Of a DNA stretch of 64,000 nucleotides, positions 9,172-17,690 are shown piece by piece. The notes beneath the pieces were generated by a model. That model was not told the origin of the DNA. It was given only the letters and a program-made list of their open reading frames with translations, and made no database searches. A program made the translations under genes and the position numbers. This DNA is from Alphaproteobacteria bacterium (lineage in GTDB: Bacteria > Pseudomonadota > Alphaproteobacteria > ATCC43930 > CGMCC-115725), in contig JAGWON010000017.1 of the NCBI GenBank assembly GCA_028871055.1, forward strand, positions 1 through 64,000. The letters are read 5' to 3'. How positions within the stretch are numbered: position 1 is the first letter of the stretch; the number at the start of each line of letters is the position of its first letter.

Positions 9172-10467
9172 ATGATTCCGCAACCTGCCTGCGCCACAGT
9201 CGTGCCCGTGCTCGATTCCCAGCGGCTTGGCGCGGTGCCCGACGAAGAACAAGAGTCATCGCGCGCGCTCGCCGTCGCAGCGCCGATTGCCGACGCCGTC
9301 CGGCGCATTCTCGTGCTCTATACCGATAGCGGCTACGGCCACGTCGCCACCGCGCGCGTGCTGCGCGACCATCTCGGCGCGGCGCGGCCGTGGCGGATCG
9401 ACATCGTCGATGTCTATCGCGAAATTCTTACGGGACTAGACCCGTTCCGCATGCTTACCGGCATGTCGGGTCCCGACATCTACAACGAATACGCGCTGCG
9501 ACGCGGCCATACGCGCGTGCTGTGGCCGATGATTGCCGCCGGCTCGTCGGTCGCGATCCGACTCGGCTCGCCCTTCGTGGTGCGCCAACTCTCGGCCTAT
9601 CTGCGCGCGCGGCGCTACGACATGGTTATCTCGGTGATGCCGCTGATCAACGCCGCGGTCGCTGCCAGCCTGCGCCAGCTCGACGGCGCCATTCCGTTCG
9701 TCACCATCGTCACCGATTTCTGCGAGCCGATGCACGCCGCCTGGATCCAGAGCGACGACCAGTACGTCGTCTGCGGCACGCCGAAATGCCGCGAGCAGGC
9801 GCGACGCTTCGGCCTGCCGGAGACGCGCATCGTCGAGACCAAGGGACTCGTCCTGTCGCCGAAATTCCACGCGCTGGCGCGCGCGACCACGCCCGCCGGT
9901 GCGACGGCTTCGCGCGCGGCGCTGGGCCTGGCGCCCGACCGGCTCACCGGCCTGATGATGTTCGGCGGCCGCGGCGCCGACCGCATGCTCGATTTCGCCC
10001 GCGCCATCGAAGCCAGCGACCTGCCGGTGCAGATGATCTATGTCTGCGGCACCAACCGCGAGACGGCGAACGACATTGCCATGCTGCCCGCGCGCCGGCC
10101 GCGCCACGTCATCGGCTTCTCCGACGCGATCGAGCGCTACATGGCGGCGAGCGACTTCTTCGTCGGCAAGCCCGGACCCGGCGCGATCTCCGAAGCGATG
10201 GTGATGGGCCTGCCGATGATCCTCGAGGTCGGCGCGCGGCTGCTGGCGCAGGAGCGCTATAACGCGAACTGGGCGCGGGCGATGGGCGCCGCTCTGTCGT
10301 TCCGCAATATCGACGGCCTGTGCGCGGCGATCGCGCAGCTGAGCGAGCCCGACCGGCTCGCCGCGATGCGACGCGCGGTCGCCGCCCACCCCAATACCGC
10401 GATCTTCGACCTGCCGGCGCTGCTCGACGAAATCTTCAGCGAGCGCCGCGTCGCCGCGAGCGCCTGA
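9172..10467 (+). CDS. MGDG-synthase/MurG-like glycosyltransferase
   Basis: A 431-residue GT-B fold glycosyltransferase. The N-terminal acceptor domain starts with ILVLYTDSGYGHVATARVL, the SGxGH motif typical of the monogalactosyldiacylglycerol synthase N-terminal family. The C-terminal nucleotide-sugar domain contains GKPGPGAISEAMVMGLPMI, the Gly-rich donor-binding segment shared with MurG and UgtP. Such enzymes transfer glucose or galactose to diacylglycerol at the inner face of the cytoplasmic membrane. The 3' end overlaps the convergent TetR gene by 32 bp. The exact sugar and lipid are unknown. Confidence 0.8.
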   Translation: MIPQPACATVVPVLDSQRLGAVPDEEQESSRALAVAAPIADAVRRILVLYTDSGYGHVATARVLRDHLGAARPWRIDIVDVYREILTGLDPFRMLTGMSGPDIYNEYALRRGHTRVLWPMIAAGSSVAIRLGSPFVVRQLSAYLRARRYDMVISVMPLINAAVAASLRQLDGAIPFVTIVTDFCEPMHAAWIQSDDQYVVCGTPKCREQARRFGLPETRIVETKGLVLSPKFHALARATTPAGATASRAALGLAPDRLTGLMMFGGRGADRMLDFARAIEASDLPVQMIYVCGTNRETANDIAMLPARRPRHVIGFSDAIERYMAASDFFVGKPGPGAISEAMVMGLPMILEVGARLLAQERYNANWARAMGAALSFRNIDGLCAAIAQLSEPDRLAAMRRAVAAHPNTAIFDLPALLDEIFSERRVAASA

Positions 10468-11098
10468 GCGCCCGACCACGCGTCTTCGGCAGCTGCGCGT
10501 CGATCATCGCCGCGGCGGCGTCGATGGCGGCGCGCGCCGGCCCGCGGTGGCCGAAGGTCAGCACGGTCGCATAGACGCCTTCGAACAGGAGCGTGAGCTG
10601 ATCGGCGAGCCGTGACGGCGAACGGGCGCCGGCGGTCTTGGCGAGGGCGCGGAAGCGCCGACGCATCGTCCGCTTGTTCGACTCGGCGACGCGCCGGCCG
10701 GGATGGTCGGGCTCGGGAAATTCGCAGGCGGCGTTGGTGAAGGGGCAGCCGCGCCAGCCCGCCCGCAGCGCGCGCTTGCGCAGCGACGCCGTGAGCGCCA
10801 GGAGCTGCTGTCGCGGATCGCCCGGATGACGCGCCACGACGCGGTTCCACCAATCCCAGTAAAGGCCCGAGCGCCGGGCGAGGTACGCCGCGACCAGCTC
10901 GTCCTTCGACGGAAAGCTGCGGTAGAGGCTCATCTTGGCGACGCCGGCGGCGGCGATCACCGCGTCGATGCCGACCGCATGGATGCCGCGCTTGTAGAAC
11001 AGCTCGTCCGCCACGCCGAGCAGCCGGTCGCGTGGCGATGCGCCGGCACCTGGTCCGGGGCCGGGCGGGACGATTTCGTCTGCCAGGGTTGCGCGCAT
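10436..11098 (-). CDS. TetR-family transcriptional repressor
   Basis: A 220-residue regulator with an N-terminal HTH of TetR type (RLLGVADELFYKRG, then GIDAVIAAAGVAKMSLYRSF, SKDELVAAYL) and a divergent C-terminal ligand domain that includes GCPFTNAACEF, as seen in many TetR_C_33-type proteins. It is transcribed divergently from the MFS gene at 11207, and two operator-like palindromes lie in the shared gap. The simplest model is a repressor of the MFS gene and of itself. The 3' end overlaps the convergent glycosyltransferase gene. Confidence 0.88.
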   Translation of the reverse strand: MRATLADEIVPPGPGPGAGASPRDRLLGVADELFYKRGIHAVGIDAVIAAAGVAKMSLYRSFPSKDELVAAYLARRSGLYWDWWNRVVARHPGDPRQQLLALTASLRKRALRAGWRGCPFTNAACEFPEPDHPGRRVAESNKRTMRRRFRALAKTAGARSPSRLADQLTLLFEGVYATVLTFGHRGPARAAIDAAAAMIDAQLPKTRGRALRRSRRRGAR

Positions 11099-11115
11099 CG
11101 CAACTTGACCTAATA

Positions 11116-11155
11116 CAGACCGGTCTCTATCCTGTCAAGGAAAGAGACCGATCTG
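11116..11155. promoter_or_regulatory. Double TetR operator in the divergent promoter
   Basis: Between the TetR and MFS start codons are two copies of one palindrome: AGACCGGTCT at 11117-11126 (perfect) and AGACCGATCT at 11145-11154 (one mismatch), with centres 28 bp apart. They also form a larger inverted pair: the 13-base arm at 11116-11128 matches the reverse complement of 11143-11155 at 12 of 13 positions. Size and placement fit a TetR-dimer operator pair controlling both genes. Confidence 0.75.
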
Positions 11156-11206
11156 TCTCATTCGGCGGGTGTTGCGCTCCGCGGCGCAAGAGTAGGGAGA
11201 TTGTCG

Positions 11207-12436
11207 ATGCAGATCGCACGCGTGGTCGCCGACCGGTTCCATTATGCCTGGGTCGTGGTCGGCGTCGTGTTCGTCGCGCTGCTGGCCGCGGCCGGCGTGC
11301 GGGCGACGCCCGGCGTGCTGATCGTGCCGCTCCAGCAGGCTTTCGGCTGGAGCCGGGCGACGATATCGCTCGCGATCGCCGTCAACCTGCTGCTGTTCGG
11401 ATTGATGGGGCCGTTCGCCGCGGCGCTGATGCAGAGCATCGGCGTGCGGCGCACCGTGATGGCCGGCCTTGCGCTGCTCGCCGGCAGCGTCGCGGCAAGC
11501 ACCGCCATGACGGCGTCATGGCAGCTGCTGCTGACCTGGGGCATCCTGGTCGGGCTCGGCTCGGGCATGATCGCGCTGGTGCTGGGCGCGACGGTGGCAA
11601 ACCGCTGGTTCGCGGCGCACCGCGGCCTCGCCATGGGTATCTTTTCCGCCTCGAGCGCGACCGGCCAGCTCGTCTTCCTGCCGATGCTGGGATGGGTCGT
11701 CGAGCACGACGGCTGGCGCGCGGTCGCGTGGATCGTCGCCGGCGCCGCTGCCGCGATCGTTCCGCTGGTCTGGCTCCTGCTGCCCGAGCAGCCGGAGGAT
11801 GTCAATCTCGTCGCCTTCGGCGCGACGGCAGGTCAGCCGCCGCCGCCGTCCGCCGTCAATCCGATCACCGTCGCCTTCGGCGCGCTCGGCATCGGCGTCC
11901 AGTCGCGCGATTTCTGGCTGCTCTTTGCCAGCTTCTTCGTCTGCGGCGCCAGCACCAACGGCCTGATCGGCACGCATCTGATTTCGTACTGCCTCGATCA
12001 GGGCATTCCGGAAGTGCGCGGCGCCGGCCTGCTGGCGCTGATGGGCATGTTCGATCTCGTCGGCACGACGCTGTCCGGCTGGTTCACCGATCGCTACGAC
12101 AGCCGCGTGCTGCTGTCCTGGTATTACGGGTTGCGCGGCCTGTCGCTCATCTTCCTGCCGTTCTCCGGCTTCAACGCCTACACGCTGTCGATCTTCGCGA
12201 TGTTCTACGGGCTCGACTGGCTGGCGACGGTGCCGCCGACGGTTCGGCTCGCCACCGACGCCTTCGGCAAACAGACGGCGCCGGTCGTCTTCGGTTGGAT
12301 TTTCGTCGGCCATCAGCTCGGCGCCGCGACCATCGCCTTGGTCGCCGGCGCGATGCGCGCCGCCTTGGGCAGCTATGGGCCGCCGGTGATGGCCTCCGGC
12401 ATACTCTGTCTCGCGGCGGCCGTGGCGGTGCTGTAG
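11207..12436 (+). CDS. MFS transporter under TetR control
   Basis: A membrane transporter of 409 residues with about 12 helices, resembling the oxalate/monocarboxylate-type MFS group (N-terminus RFHYAWVVVGVVFVALLA; GLGSGMIALVLGATVANRWF in helix 4/5). The ATG at 11207 is preferred because AGGGAG lies 7 bases upstream; a TTG at 11201 is too close to that site. Expression is probably repressed by the divergent TetR protein. Odd point: after the TAG at 12434 the same frame stays open for 18 more codons with a basic, MFS-tail-like sequence ending in another TAG, so the protein may have lost a short cytoplasmic tail by a nonsense change. Confidence 0.85.
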   Translation: MQIARVVADRFHYAWVVVGVVFVALLAAAGVRATPGVLIVPLQQAFGWSRATISLAIAVNLLLFGLMGPFAAALMQSIGVRRTVMAGLALLAGSVAASTAMTASWQLLLTWGILVGLGSGMIALVLGATVANRWFAAHRGLAMGIFSASSATGQLVFLPMLGWVVEHDGWRAVAWIVAGAAAAIVPLVWLLLPEQPEDVNLVAFGATAGQPPPPSAVNPITVAFGALGIGVQSRDFWLLFASFFVCGASTNGLIGTHLISYCLDQGIPEVRGAGLLALMGMFDLVGTTLSGWFTDRYDSRVLLSWYYGLRGLSLIFLPFSGFNAYTLSIFAMFYGLDWLATVPPTVRLATDAFGKQTAPVVFGWIFVGHQLGAATIALVAGAMRAALGSYGPPVMASGILCLAAAVAVL

Positions 12437-12638
12437 ATCGGGCGCAAGCCACGCCTGACGCGCCAGGGCGAATCGGTCGCCATCGGTGCCTAGCTCGCGC
12501 GGCGCGAGGTCTTGCGCAAACGAATCGGTGGCGCCGCAAGAAATGGTGGCGGTTTCATCGAACCGTCATGCCGCTGCAACAATCCCGCAGCCTTCGACGC
12601 GTAGAGAGGCTCAGTCACGAACCGTTCGCCGAGGTTTC

Positions 12639-12890
12639 ATGCTCGACATCGTACAGTTCGGCCCCGCCGACGCGCGGGAGGAAATCGATCCGGTGATGCT
12701 GACCATGCTCGCGGTCAACCGTCTGGGCCCGGCCACCATCCGCACTGCGACCAACGGCAAGGCGCTCACCGTTGCGGTCGCCGACGAGCGCATCGCGCGC
12801 ATCTTCCGCGCCGCTCTCGACGAGATGCAGAAGACGCGGCGCACCGACCGGCTGGTCGATGTCGTCGTCACCGCGCCGGAGCCGGCCTGA
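12639..12890 (+). CDS. Small conserved-looking protein of unknown function
   Basis: An 83-residue protein (MLDIVQFGPADAREEID start). It has a hydrophilic alpha/beta composition with no membrane segment or signal peptide. Third-position GC bias agrees with the neighbouring genes. It follows the MFS gene by about 200 bp and converges on the cinA-like gene, whose stop is only 4 bp away. I recognise no family. The start is the ATG at 12639; the reading frame is open further upstream, but that sequence is low-quality. Confidence 0.5.
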   Translation: MLDIVQFGPADAREEIDPVMLTMLAVNRLGPATIRTATNGKALTVAVADERIARIFRAALDEMQKTRRTDRLVDVVVTAPEPA

Positions 12891-12894
12891 CGCG

Positions 12895-13401
12895 CTAGGC
12901 TTCGGCCGCCTCGGCGAGCAGCGCGAGCGCGCGCCGCGTCGCCGCCGCGCGCACGGCGGCGCGATCGCCGGCGAAGATTTGGCGCTCGACGCGCGGCTCG
13001 GCGCCGCGCCACGCCACGCCGAACCAGACCAGCCCGACGGGCTTCGCGGCGCTGCCGCCGCCCGGACCGGCGATGCCGGTGACCGCCACCGCCAGATCGA
13101 CCTTCGACTTCGCCAGCATGCCTTGCGCCATGGCGCCGGCGGTCTCGGCGCTGACTGCGCCGTGCTCGACCAGGATCGGCACTGGCACGCCGAGGAGTTC
13201 CGCCTTGGCGCGGTCGGAATAGGTGACGAAGCCGCGATCGACGACATCGGACGAGCCGGGAATGTCGGTGAGCGCCGCCGTCACCATTCCGCCGGTGCAG
13301 GACTCGGCGACGCCGATCAGCCAATGGCGGGCGCGGCAGCGCGCCAATACCGTCTCGGCCAGCGCGCGCAGGCTGTCAGGCGGCAAGCAAGTGACTCCCA
13401 A
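12895..13401 (-). CDS. pncC: CinA C-terminal-type nicotinamide-nucleotide amidohydrolase
   Basis: A stand-alone CinA C-terminal domain (about 165 residues), the pyridine-nucleotide-recycling enzyme that deamidates NMN to nicotinate mononucleotide. Family motifs are visible: VAESCTGGMVTAALTDIPGSS, VTYSDRAKAELLGV, GAVSAETAGAMAQG and VTGIAGPGGGSAAKPVGLVW. The gene overlaps the 3' end of pgpA. No ATG fits; the start is a TTG at 13401 or, with GGGAG 8 bases upstream, the TTG at 13386. It is last in the ispDF-pgpA-cinA run, a common alphaproteobacterial order. Confidence 0.9.
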   Translation of the reverse strand: MGVTCLPPDSLRALAETVLARCRARHWLIGVAESCTGGMVTAALTDIPGSSDVVDRGFVTYSDRAKAELLGVPVPILVEHGAVSAETAGAMAQGMLAKSKVDLAVAVTGIAGPGGGSAAKPVGLVWFGVAWRGAEPRVERQIFAGDRAAVRAAATRRALALLAEAAEA

Positions 13402-13852
13402 TGCGATAGACGATCATCGCGTAGACCGCGGCGGCGATATCGTCGAGCATAATGCCATAGCCACCGGGCAGCCGCTCGATCCGGCGGATCGGAAACGGCT
13501 TGGCGACGTCGAAAAAGCGGAACAGCAAGAAGCCCGCGAGATAGGGCAGGGGCGCGAGCGGCACCACGGTCAGCGTCAGGCACTGGCCGGCGACCTCGTC
13601 GATCACCGCCTCGTCGGGGTCCTCAATTCCGGTGGTGCGCGCGTAGACGTCGGTCGCCTTGAGGCCGATCAGCAGCACGATGGCGGCGACGATCTGCAGC
13701 GCCAGCGGGCCGCCGAGCCACATGCTAAACCCGGCGAGCGGCAATGCCGCGAGCGAGCCGAACGTGCCGCGCGCGAAGGGCGCTAGGCCGCAGCCGAACC
13801 AGGTCGAGAGCCAGACCGCAGGATGCGAGAAGGGCAGCTTCGCCGGCGGCAT
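13376..13852 (-). CDS. pgpA: Phosphatidylglycerophosphatase A
   Basis: A membrane phosphatase of 158 residues that removes phosphate from phosphatidylglycerophosphate to give phosphatidylglycerol. PgpA hallmarks are visible: WFGCGLAPFARGTFGSLAALPL near the N-terminus (the GxxPxAPGTxGS-like motif, here with ARGTFGS), IEDPDEAVIDEVAGQ with the acidic catalytic segment, and FRFFDVAKPFPIRRIERLPGGYGIMLDDI. It has several hydrophobic helices. The ATG at 13852 was chosen because it follows the ispDF stop by 4 bp and begins the recognisable domain. It is translationally coupled with ispDF and cinA. Confidence 0.93.
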   Translation of the reverse strand: MPPAKLPFSHPAVWLSTWFGCGLAPFARGTFGSLAALPLAGFSMWLGGPLALQIVAAIVLLIGLKATDVYARTTGIEDPDEAVIDEVAGQCLTLTVVPLAPLPYLAGFLLFRFFDVAKPFPIRRIERLPGGYGIMLDDIAAAVYAMIVYRIGSHLLAA

Positions 13853-13856
13853 CGCG

Positions 13857-15011
13857 TCAGAGCGGCAGGCGCAGCGTTGCCACCGCCTGCGCCGCGATGC
13901 CTTCGCCGCGGCCGGTAAAGCCGAGCCGCTCGGTCGTCGTCGCCTTGATGCTGACGCGCTTCGGGTCGAGGCCGAGAATCTCGGCAATGCGCGCCACCAT
14001 CGCGGCCCGGTGCGGGCCGATCTTCGGGCTCTCGCAGATCAGCGTCACGTCGACATGCGCGATGAGGCCGCCGGCTTGCGCGACCAGCTCCGCGGCATGG
14101 CGCAGGAATCGGTGCGACGGCGCGCCGCGCCATTGCGGATCGCTCGGCGGAAAATGCACGCCGATGTCGCCGGCGCCGAGCGCGCCGAGGATCGCGTCGG
14201 TCAGCGCGTGCAGGCCGCAATCGGCATCGCTGTGCCCGACCAAGCCGCGGCCGTGCACGACCTTGATACCGCACAGCCAGACGTGATCGCCCGGTCCGAA
14301 AGCATGAACGTCGAAGCCCAGGCCGGTGCGCACGTCACCGAGTCGCGCGGCGGCCAGGCGCTCGGCGCGCGCCAGGTCCTCCGCCGTCGTCACCTTGATG
14401 TTGTCCTCGCTGCCGGCGACCATGCGCACGGCGAGGCCGGCACGCTCGGCGACCGCCGCGTCGTCGGGCAGGTCCATGCCCTGGGCGGCGCGATGCGCGG
14501 CGAGGATGTCGCCATAGCGGAAGCCTTGCGGCGTCTGCGCCCGCCAGAGCTGCGCGCGGTCGACGGTCTCGATCACCCGGCCGCCGTCGGCGCGCTTCAC
14601 GGTGTCGGCGAGCTTCATCGCGGGCACCGCGGCCGGCGCCGCGTCAAGTGCCGCCAGCACGCGGTCGATGGTGCCGGCGTCGACAAAGGGCCGCGCGCCG
14701 TCGTGGATCAGCACCAGCTCGGGCGCCAGTGCGCTCAGGCTTTCGAGGCCAAGGCGCACCGAATCCTGTCGCGCCGCGCCGCCGGCGACCGGCGGCAGCA
14801 GGTCGAGTCCGGTGCTGGCGCGGGCGTAATCCGCCGCATCGTCGGGGTTGTAGACCACGCGCACGCGCGCGACCGCCGGATGCGCCATGAGCGCCTCGAG
14901 CGAGTGGCGCAACAACGGCTTTCCCGCGACGGGCAGATATTGCTTGGGAAGTGCGATACCAAGTCGCGTGCCGCGACCGGCCGCGACCACCAGGGCGATG
15001 CAGGACGACAT
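13857..15011 (-). CDS. ispDF: Bifunctional MEP-pathway enzyme IspD/IspF
   Basis: A fusion of 4-diphosphocytidyl-2-C-methylerythritol synthase (IspD, about residues 1-225) and 2-C-methylerythritol 2,4-cyclodiphosphate synthase (IspF, about 228-384), steps 3 and 5 of isoprenoid precursor synthesis. The IspD part shows [33 protein letters not shown] and AQTPQGFRY. The IspF part shows [42 protein letters not shown] and [21 protein letters not shown]. The fused form is typical of alphaproteobacteria. The ATG at 15011 gives the family's normal start ([12 protein letters not shown]). Confidence 0.96.
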   Translation of the reverse strand: MSSCIALVVAAGRGTRLGIALPKQYLPVAGKPLLRHSLEALMAHPAVARVRVVYNPDDAADYARASTGLDLLPPVAGGAARQDSVRLGLESLSALAPELVLIHDGARPFVDAGTIDRVLAALDAAPAAVPAMKLADTVKRADGGRVIETVDRAQLWRAQTPQGFRYGDILAAHRAAQGMDLPDDAAVAERAGLAVRMVAGSEDNIKVTTAEDLARAERLAAARLGDVRTGLGFDVHAFGPGDHVWLCGIKVVHGRGLVGHSDADCGLHALTDAILGALGAGDIGVHFPPSDPQWRGAPSHRFLRHAAELVAQAGGLIAHVDVTLICESPKIGPHRAAMVARIAEILGLDPKRVSIKATTTERLGFTGRGEGIAAQAVATLRLPL

Positions 15012-15089
15012 GGCGGCCGCGACCCTAGACCACAGCCGCGATCTTGCCAAGGCGAGGCTGGGCGTTCGGCAGTCGTACCAATTGATTGA

Positions 15090-15290
15090 GATCAGCTCGC
15101 GCTCGGCGGCGAAATCTTCCACCAGACGGCAAGTGTGGTCGGCGGCAACGAGCAGACGGGATTCAATTTCGGCGGGGTCTACGACATCACCGACCACCAT
15201 CACATCCTGGTCTCGGCCGGTCGCGGCGTGCAGAACGTCAGCACGACCAACGAGCTTTCGTATTACGTCGGCTATCAGTTGACCTTTTGA
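15090..15290 (+). pseudogene. C-terminal remnant of an outer-membrane transporter-like gene
   Basis: The plus strand is open for 66 codons ending at a TGA at 15288. It reads [13 protein letters not shown], then [22 protein letters not shown], then [12 protein letters not shown]. Alternating beta-strand pattern, Gly turns and a terminal Phe are features of the last strands of outer-membrane beta-barrel proteins, close to the MetA/phenol-degradation-type barrel group. An in-frame TGA sits at 15087, and no start codon or ribosome site precedes it; the upstream DNA is already the ispDF start region on the other strand. The rest of the gene has been lost. Confidence 0.7.
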
Positions 15291-15535
15291 TCGTAGCGCC
15301 GGTCCAGTATGGGCCGGCCAGAACGGACGGTCATCAACGCAACGCTGCCGACGGCGGATTTTAGCGCTAACCGGCCAGCCGCCGTGAACCCTGGCCTGGT
15401 TAAGGGTCCGTCGCTGTGCGGAACAAAGACTGAAACCTGTCGGACATCATGGTTAAGTGCAAACCGCGCTTGAAATTCCCTACGACGTGTTTTTCATTGC
15501 ATTGCACAATGGCCGCGTTATTCTATGCTCAAATC

Positions 15536-15563
15536 TTGCGCAAATTGGTTATTTGCATATAAA
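15536..15563 (+). promoter_or_regulatory. Promoter-like sequence of the dusB-ntr operon
   Basis: TTGCGC at 15536-15541 and TATAAA at 15558-15563 are separated by 16 bases in an unusually AT-rich patch immediately before the dusB start codons. This resembles a housekeeping sigma-70-type promoter. Initiation 6-9 bases after the -10 box would fall at or within a few bases of the first ATGs, so the message could be leaderless. Confidence 0.45.
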
Positions 15564-16565
15564 ATGAGCAAAATGCTGGAACCGATTGAGATTGGGCCGG
15601 TCCGCGTCGCCGATCCGGTGTTTCTCGCGCCGATGTCGGGTGTGACCGACCTGCCGTTCCGGCGGTTGGTCAAGCGCTTCGGCGCGGGACTCGTGGTGTC
15701 GGAGATGATCGCCAGCGAGGCGATGATCCGCGAGACGCGACGCTCGCTGGCGATGGTGCAAAGCGAATCGCTCGAACAGCCGATGGCGGTCCAGCTCGCC
15801 GGCTGCGAGCCGGAGATCATGGCCGAGGCGGCGAAGCTCAATGCCGATCGCGGCGCCCGCATCATCGACATCAATTTCGGCTGCCCGGTGAAGAAGGTGG
15901 TCAATGGCCATGCCGGCTCGGCGCTGATGCGCGACGAGCGCCATGCCGCGCGCATCCTCGAGGCGACGGTGAAGGCGGTCGATCTGCCGGTGACGCTCAA
16001 GATGCGCACCGGTTGGGACGACCGGAGTCGCAACGCTGCCGATCTCGCGCGCATCGCCGAGCAGTGCGGCATCCGCATGATCACGGTGCACGGCCGCACC
16101 CGCTGCCAGTTCTACGACGGCAAGGCCGACTGGAATTTCATCCGCACGGTGAAGGAGGCGGTGCGGATTCCGGTGATCGCGAACGGCGACGTCGCAACGC
16201 TCGATGATGCGCGAGAAGCTCTCGCGCAGTCCCAAGCCAATGGTCTGATGATCGGCCGCGGCGCTTATGGCCGGCCGTGGTTCGTGCGCCAGGTGATCCA
16301 TTTCCTCAGGACCGGCGAGCGTCTGCCGGATCCGCCGCTGGCCGAGCGGCGCGACGTCGTGCTCGGCCATTACGACGACATGCTCGCACATTACGGCGCC
16401 GAGCCGGGCACGCGCATGGCGCGCAAACATCTCGGCTGGTACTCGAAAGGCCTGCCAGGTTCCGCCGAGTTCCGCGCCGCCGCCAATCAGGTCGCCGATC
16501 CGGCGAGGGTCAAGGGCATGATCCAAGATTTCTTCGCGCCGCTCGTGGCGCGGATGGCGGCCTAG
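15564..16565 (+). CDS. dusB: tRNA-dihydrouridine synthase DusB (NifR3)
   Basis: An FMN enzyme that reduces uridine to dihydrouridine in the tRNA D-loop. The family signature is complete: [59 protein letters not shown] with the catalytic Cys, [24 protein letters not shown] and [10 protein letters not shown]. About 333 residues, the normal length. No clear ribosome site is present; the start is the ATG at 15564 (MSKMLEP) or at 15573. It heads the nitrogen-regulation operon, an arrangement that gave the gene its old name nifR3 in alphaproteobacteria. Confidence 0.95.
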   Translation: MSKMLEPIEIGPVRVADPVFLAPMSGVTDLPFRRLVKRFGAGLVVSEMIASEAMIRETRRSLAMVQSESLEQPMAVQLAGCEPEIMAEAAKLNADRGARIIDINFGCPVKKVVNGHAGSALMRDERHAARILEATVKAVDLPVTLKMRTGWDDRSRNAADLARIAEQCGIRMITVHGRTRCQFYDGKADWNFIRTVKEAVRIPVIANGDVATLDDAREALAQSQANGLMIGRGAYGRPWFVRQVIHFLRTGERLPDPPLAERRDVVLGHYDDMLAHYGAEPGTRMARKHLGWYSKGLPGSAEFRAAANQVADPARVKGMIQDFFAPLVARMAA

Positions 16566-17690
16566 ATGGCGCTCCGCAGCCTCGCGCGTAAAATCGACAC
16601 TGCGCCGCCCGATCCGACGCAGATCCTCGCCGCGCTGCCCGAATCGCTGCTGGTGATCGACATCAACGACCGGATCTGCTTCGTCAATTCCGCCGCCGAA
16701 CAGCTTTTCGAGTCGGGTGCGCCGACGTTCATGGGCACGGCGCTGCGCGACCTGCTGCCGAACGACGGTCCGCTGTTCTCCTTGATCGCCAGTGTGCGCG
16801 AATCGGGCCACAGCGTCTCCGAATACGGCGTGACGCTGGAGACCCCGCGCCTGCCGATGCGCTTCGTCGATATCCAGGCGGCGCCGCTGTCGGAGACGCG
16901 CGATCGCGTCTTGCTGACGTTCCAGGAACGCTCGATCGCCAACAAGATCGACCGGCAGCTCACGCACCGCAATGCCGCGCGCTCGGTGACCGCGATGGCG
17001 TCGATGCTCGCGCACGAGGTGAAGAATCCGCTCTCCGGTATCCGCGGCGCAGCGCAGCTCCTCGAGCCAAACGTGACGTCCGCCGACCGCGAGCTGACGC
17101 GGCTCATCTGCGACGAGACCGACCGCATCTGTGCCTTGGTCGACCGCATGGACGTGTTCTCGGACAGCGGGCCGCTCGAGCGTTCGGCGATCAACATCCA
17201 CGAGGTGATGGAGCGCGTGCGCAAGGCGGCGCAATCCGGCTTCGCGCGCCACGTTCAGATCACCGAAGTCTACGACCCGTCGCTGCCGTTCGTGCACGGC
17301 AACCGCGATCTGCTGATCCAGGTGTTCATGAACCTGGTCAAGAACGCGGCCGAGGCGGTGCCGGAGCAAGGCGGGGAGATCGAGCTCAGGACCGCGTACC
17401 AACAGGGCGTGCGCCTGGCGTTCGCCGGCTCCGAGAGCCGCGTGCACCTGCCGCTGGTGGTCTCGGTCACCGACAACGGCGCCGGTATTCCCGACGACCT
17501 GCGGCCGCATCTCTTCGATCCCTTCGTCTCGACCAAGCGCAACGGCAACGGCCTCGGCCTCGCGCTGGTCGCCAAGGTGATCGGCGATCACGGCGGCGTC
17601 ATCGAATTCGAGAGCGAACCGCGGCGCACGGTGTTCCGCGTCTATCTGCCGGTATCGCGCGAAAGACCGGGCAAGGCTGCCGGACCATGA
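16566..17690 (+). CDS. ntrB: Nitrogen regulation sensor kinase NtrB
   Basis: A soluble two-component kinase/phosphatase (374 residues) that relays the PII nitrogen signal to NtrC. A PAS domain covers about residues 15-115 ([18 protein letters not shown]). The phosphoacceptor is His150 in [20 protein letters not shown]. The ATPase domain shows an N-box ([10 protein letters not shown]), DNGAGIP and [18 protein letters not shown]. There are no membrane segments. It begins directly at the end of dusB and overlaps ntrC by 4 bp (ATGA), so expression is coupled. Confidence 0.95.
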   Translation: MALRSLARKIDTAPPDPTQILAALPESLLVIDINDRICFVNSAAEQLFESGAPTFMGTALRDLLPNDGPLFSLIASVRESGHSVSEYGVTLETPRLPMRFVDIQAAPLSETRDRVLLTFQERSIANKIDRQLTHRNAARSVTAMASMLAHEVKNPLSGIRGAAQLLEPNVTSADRELTRLICDETDRICALVDRMDVFSDSGPLERSAINIHEVMERVRKAAQSGFARHVQITEVYDPSLPFVHGNRDLLIQVFMNLVKNAAEAVPEQGGEIELRTAYQQGVRLAFAGSESRVHLPLVVSVTDNGAGIPDDLRPHLFDPFVSTKRNGNGLGLALVAKVIGDHGGVIEFESEPRRTVFRVYLPVSRERPGKAAGP

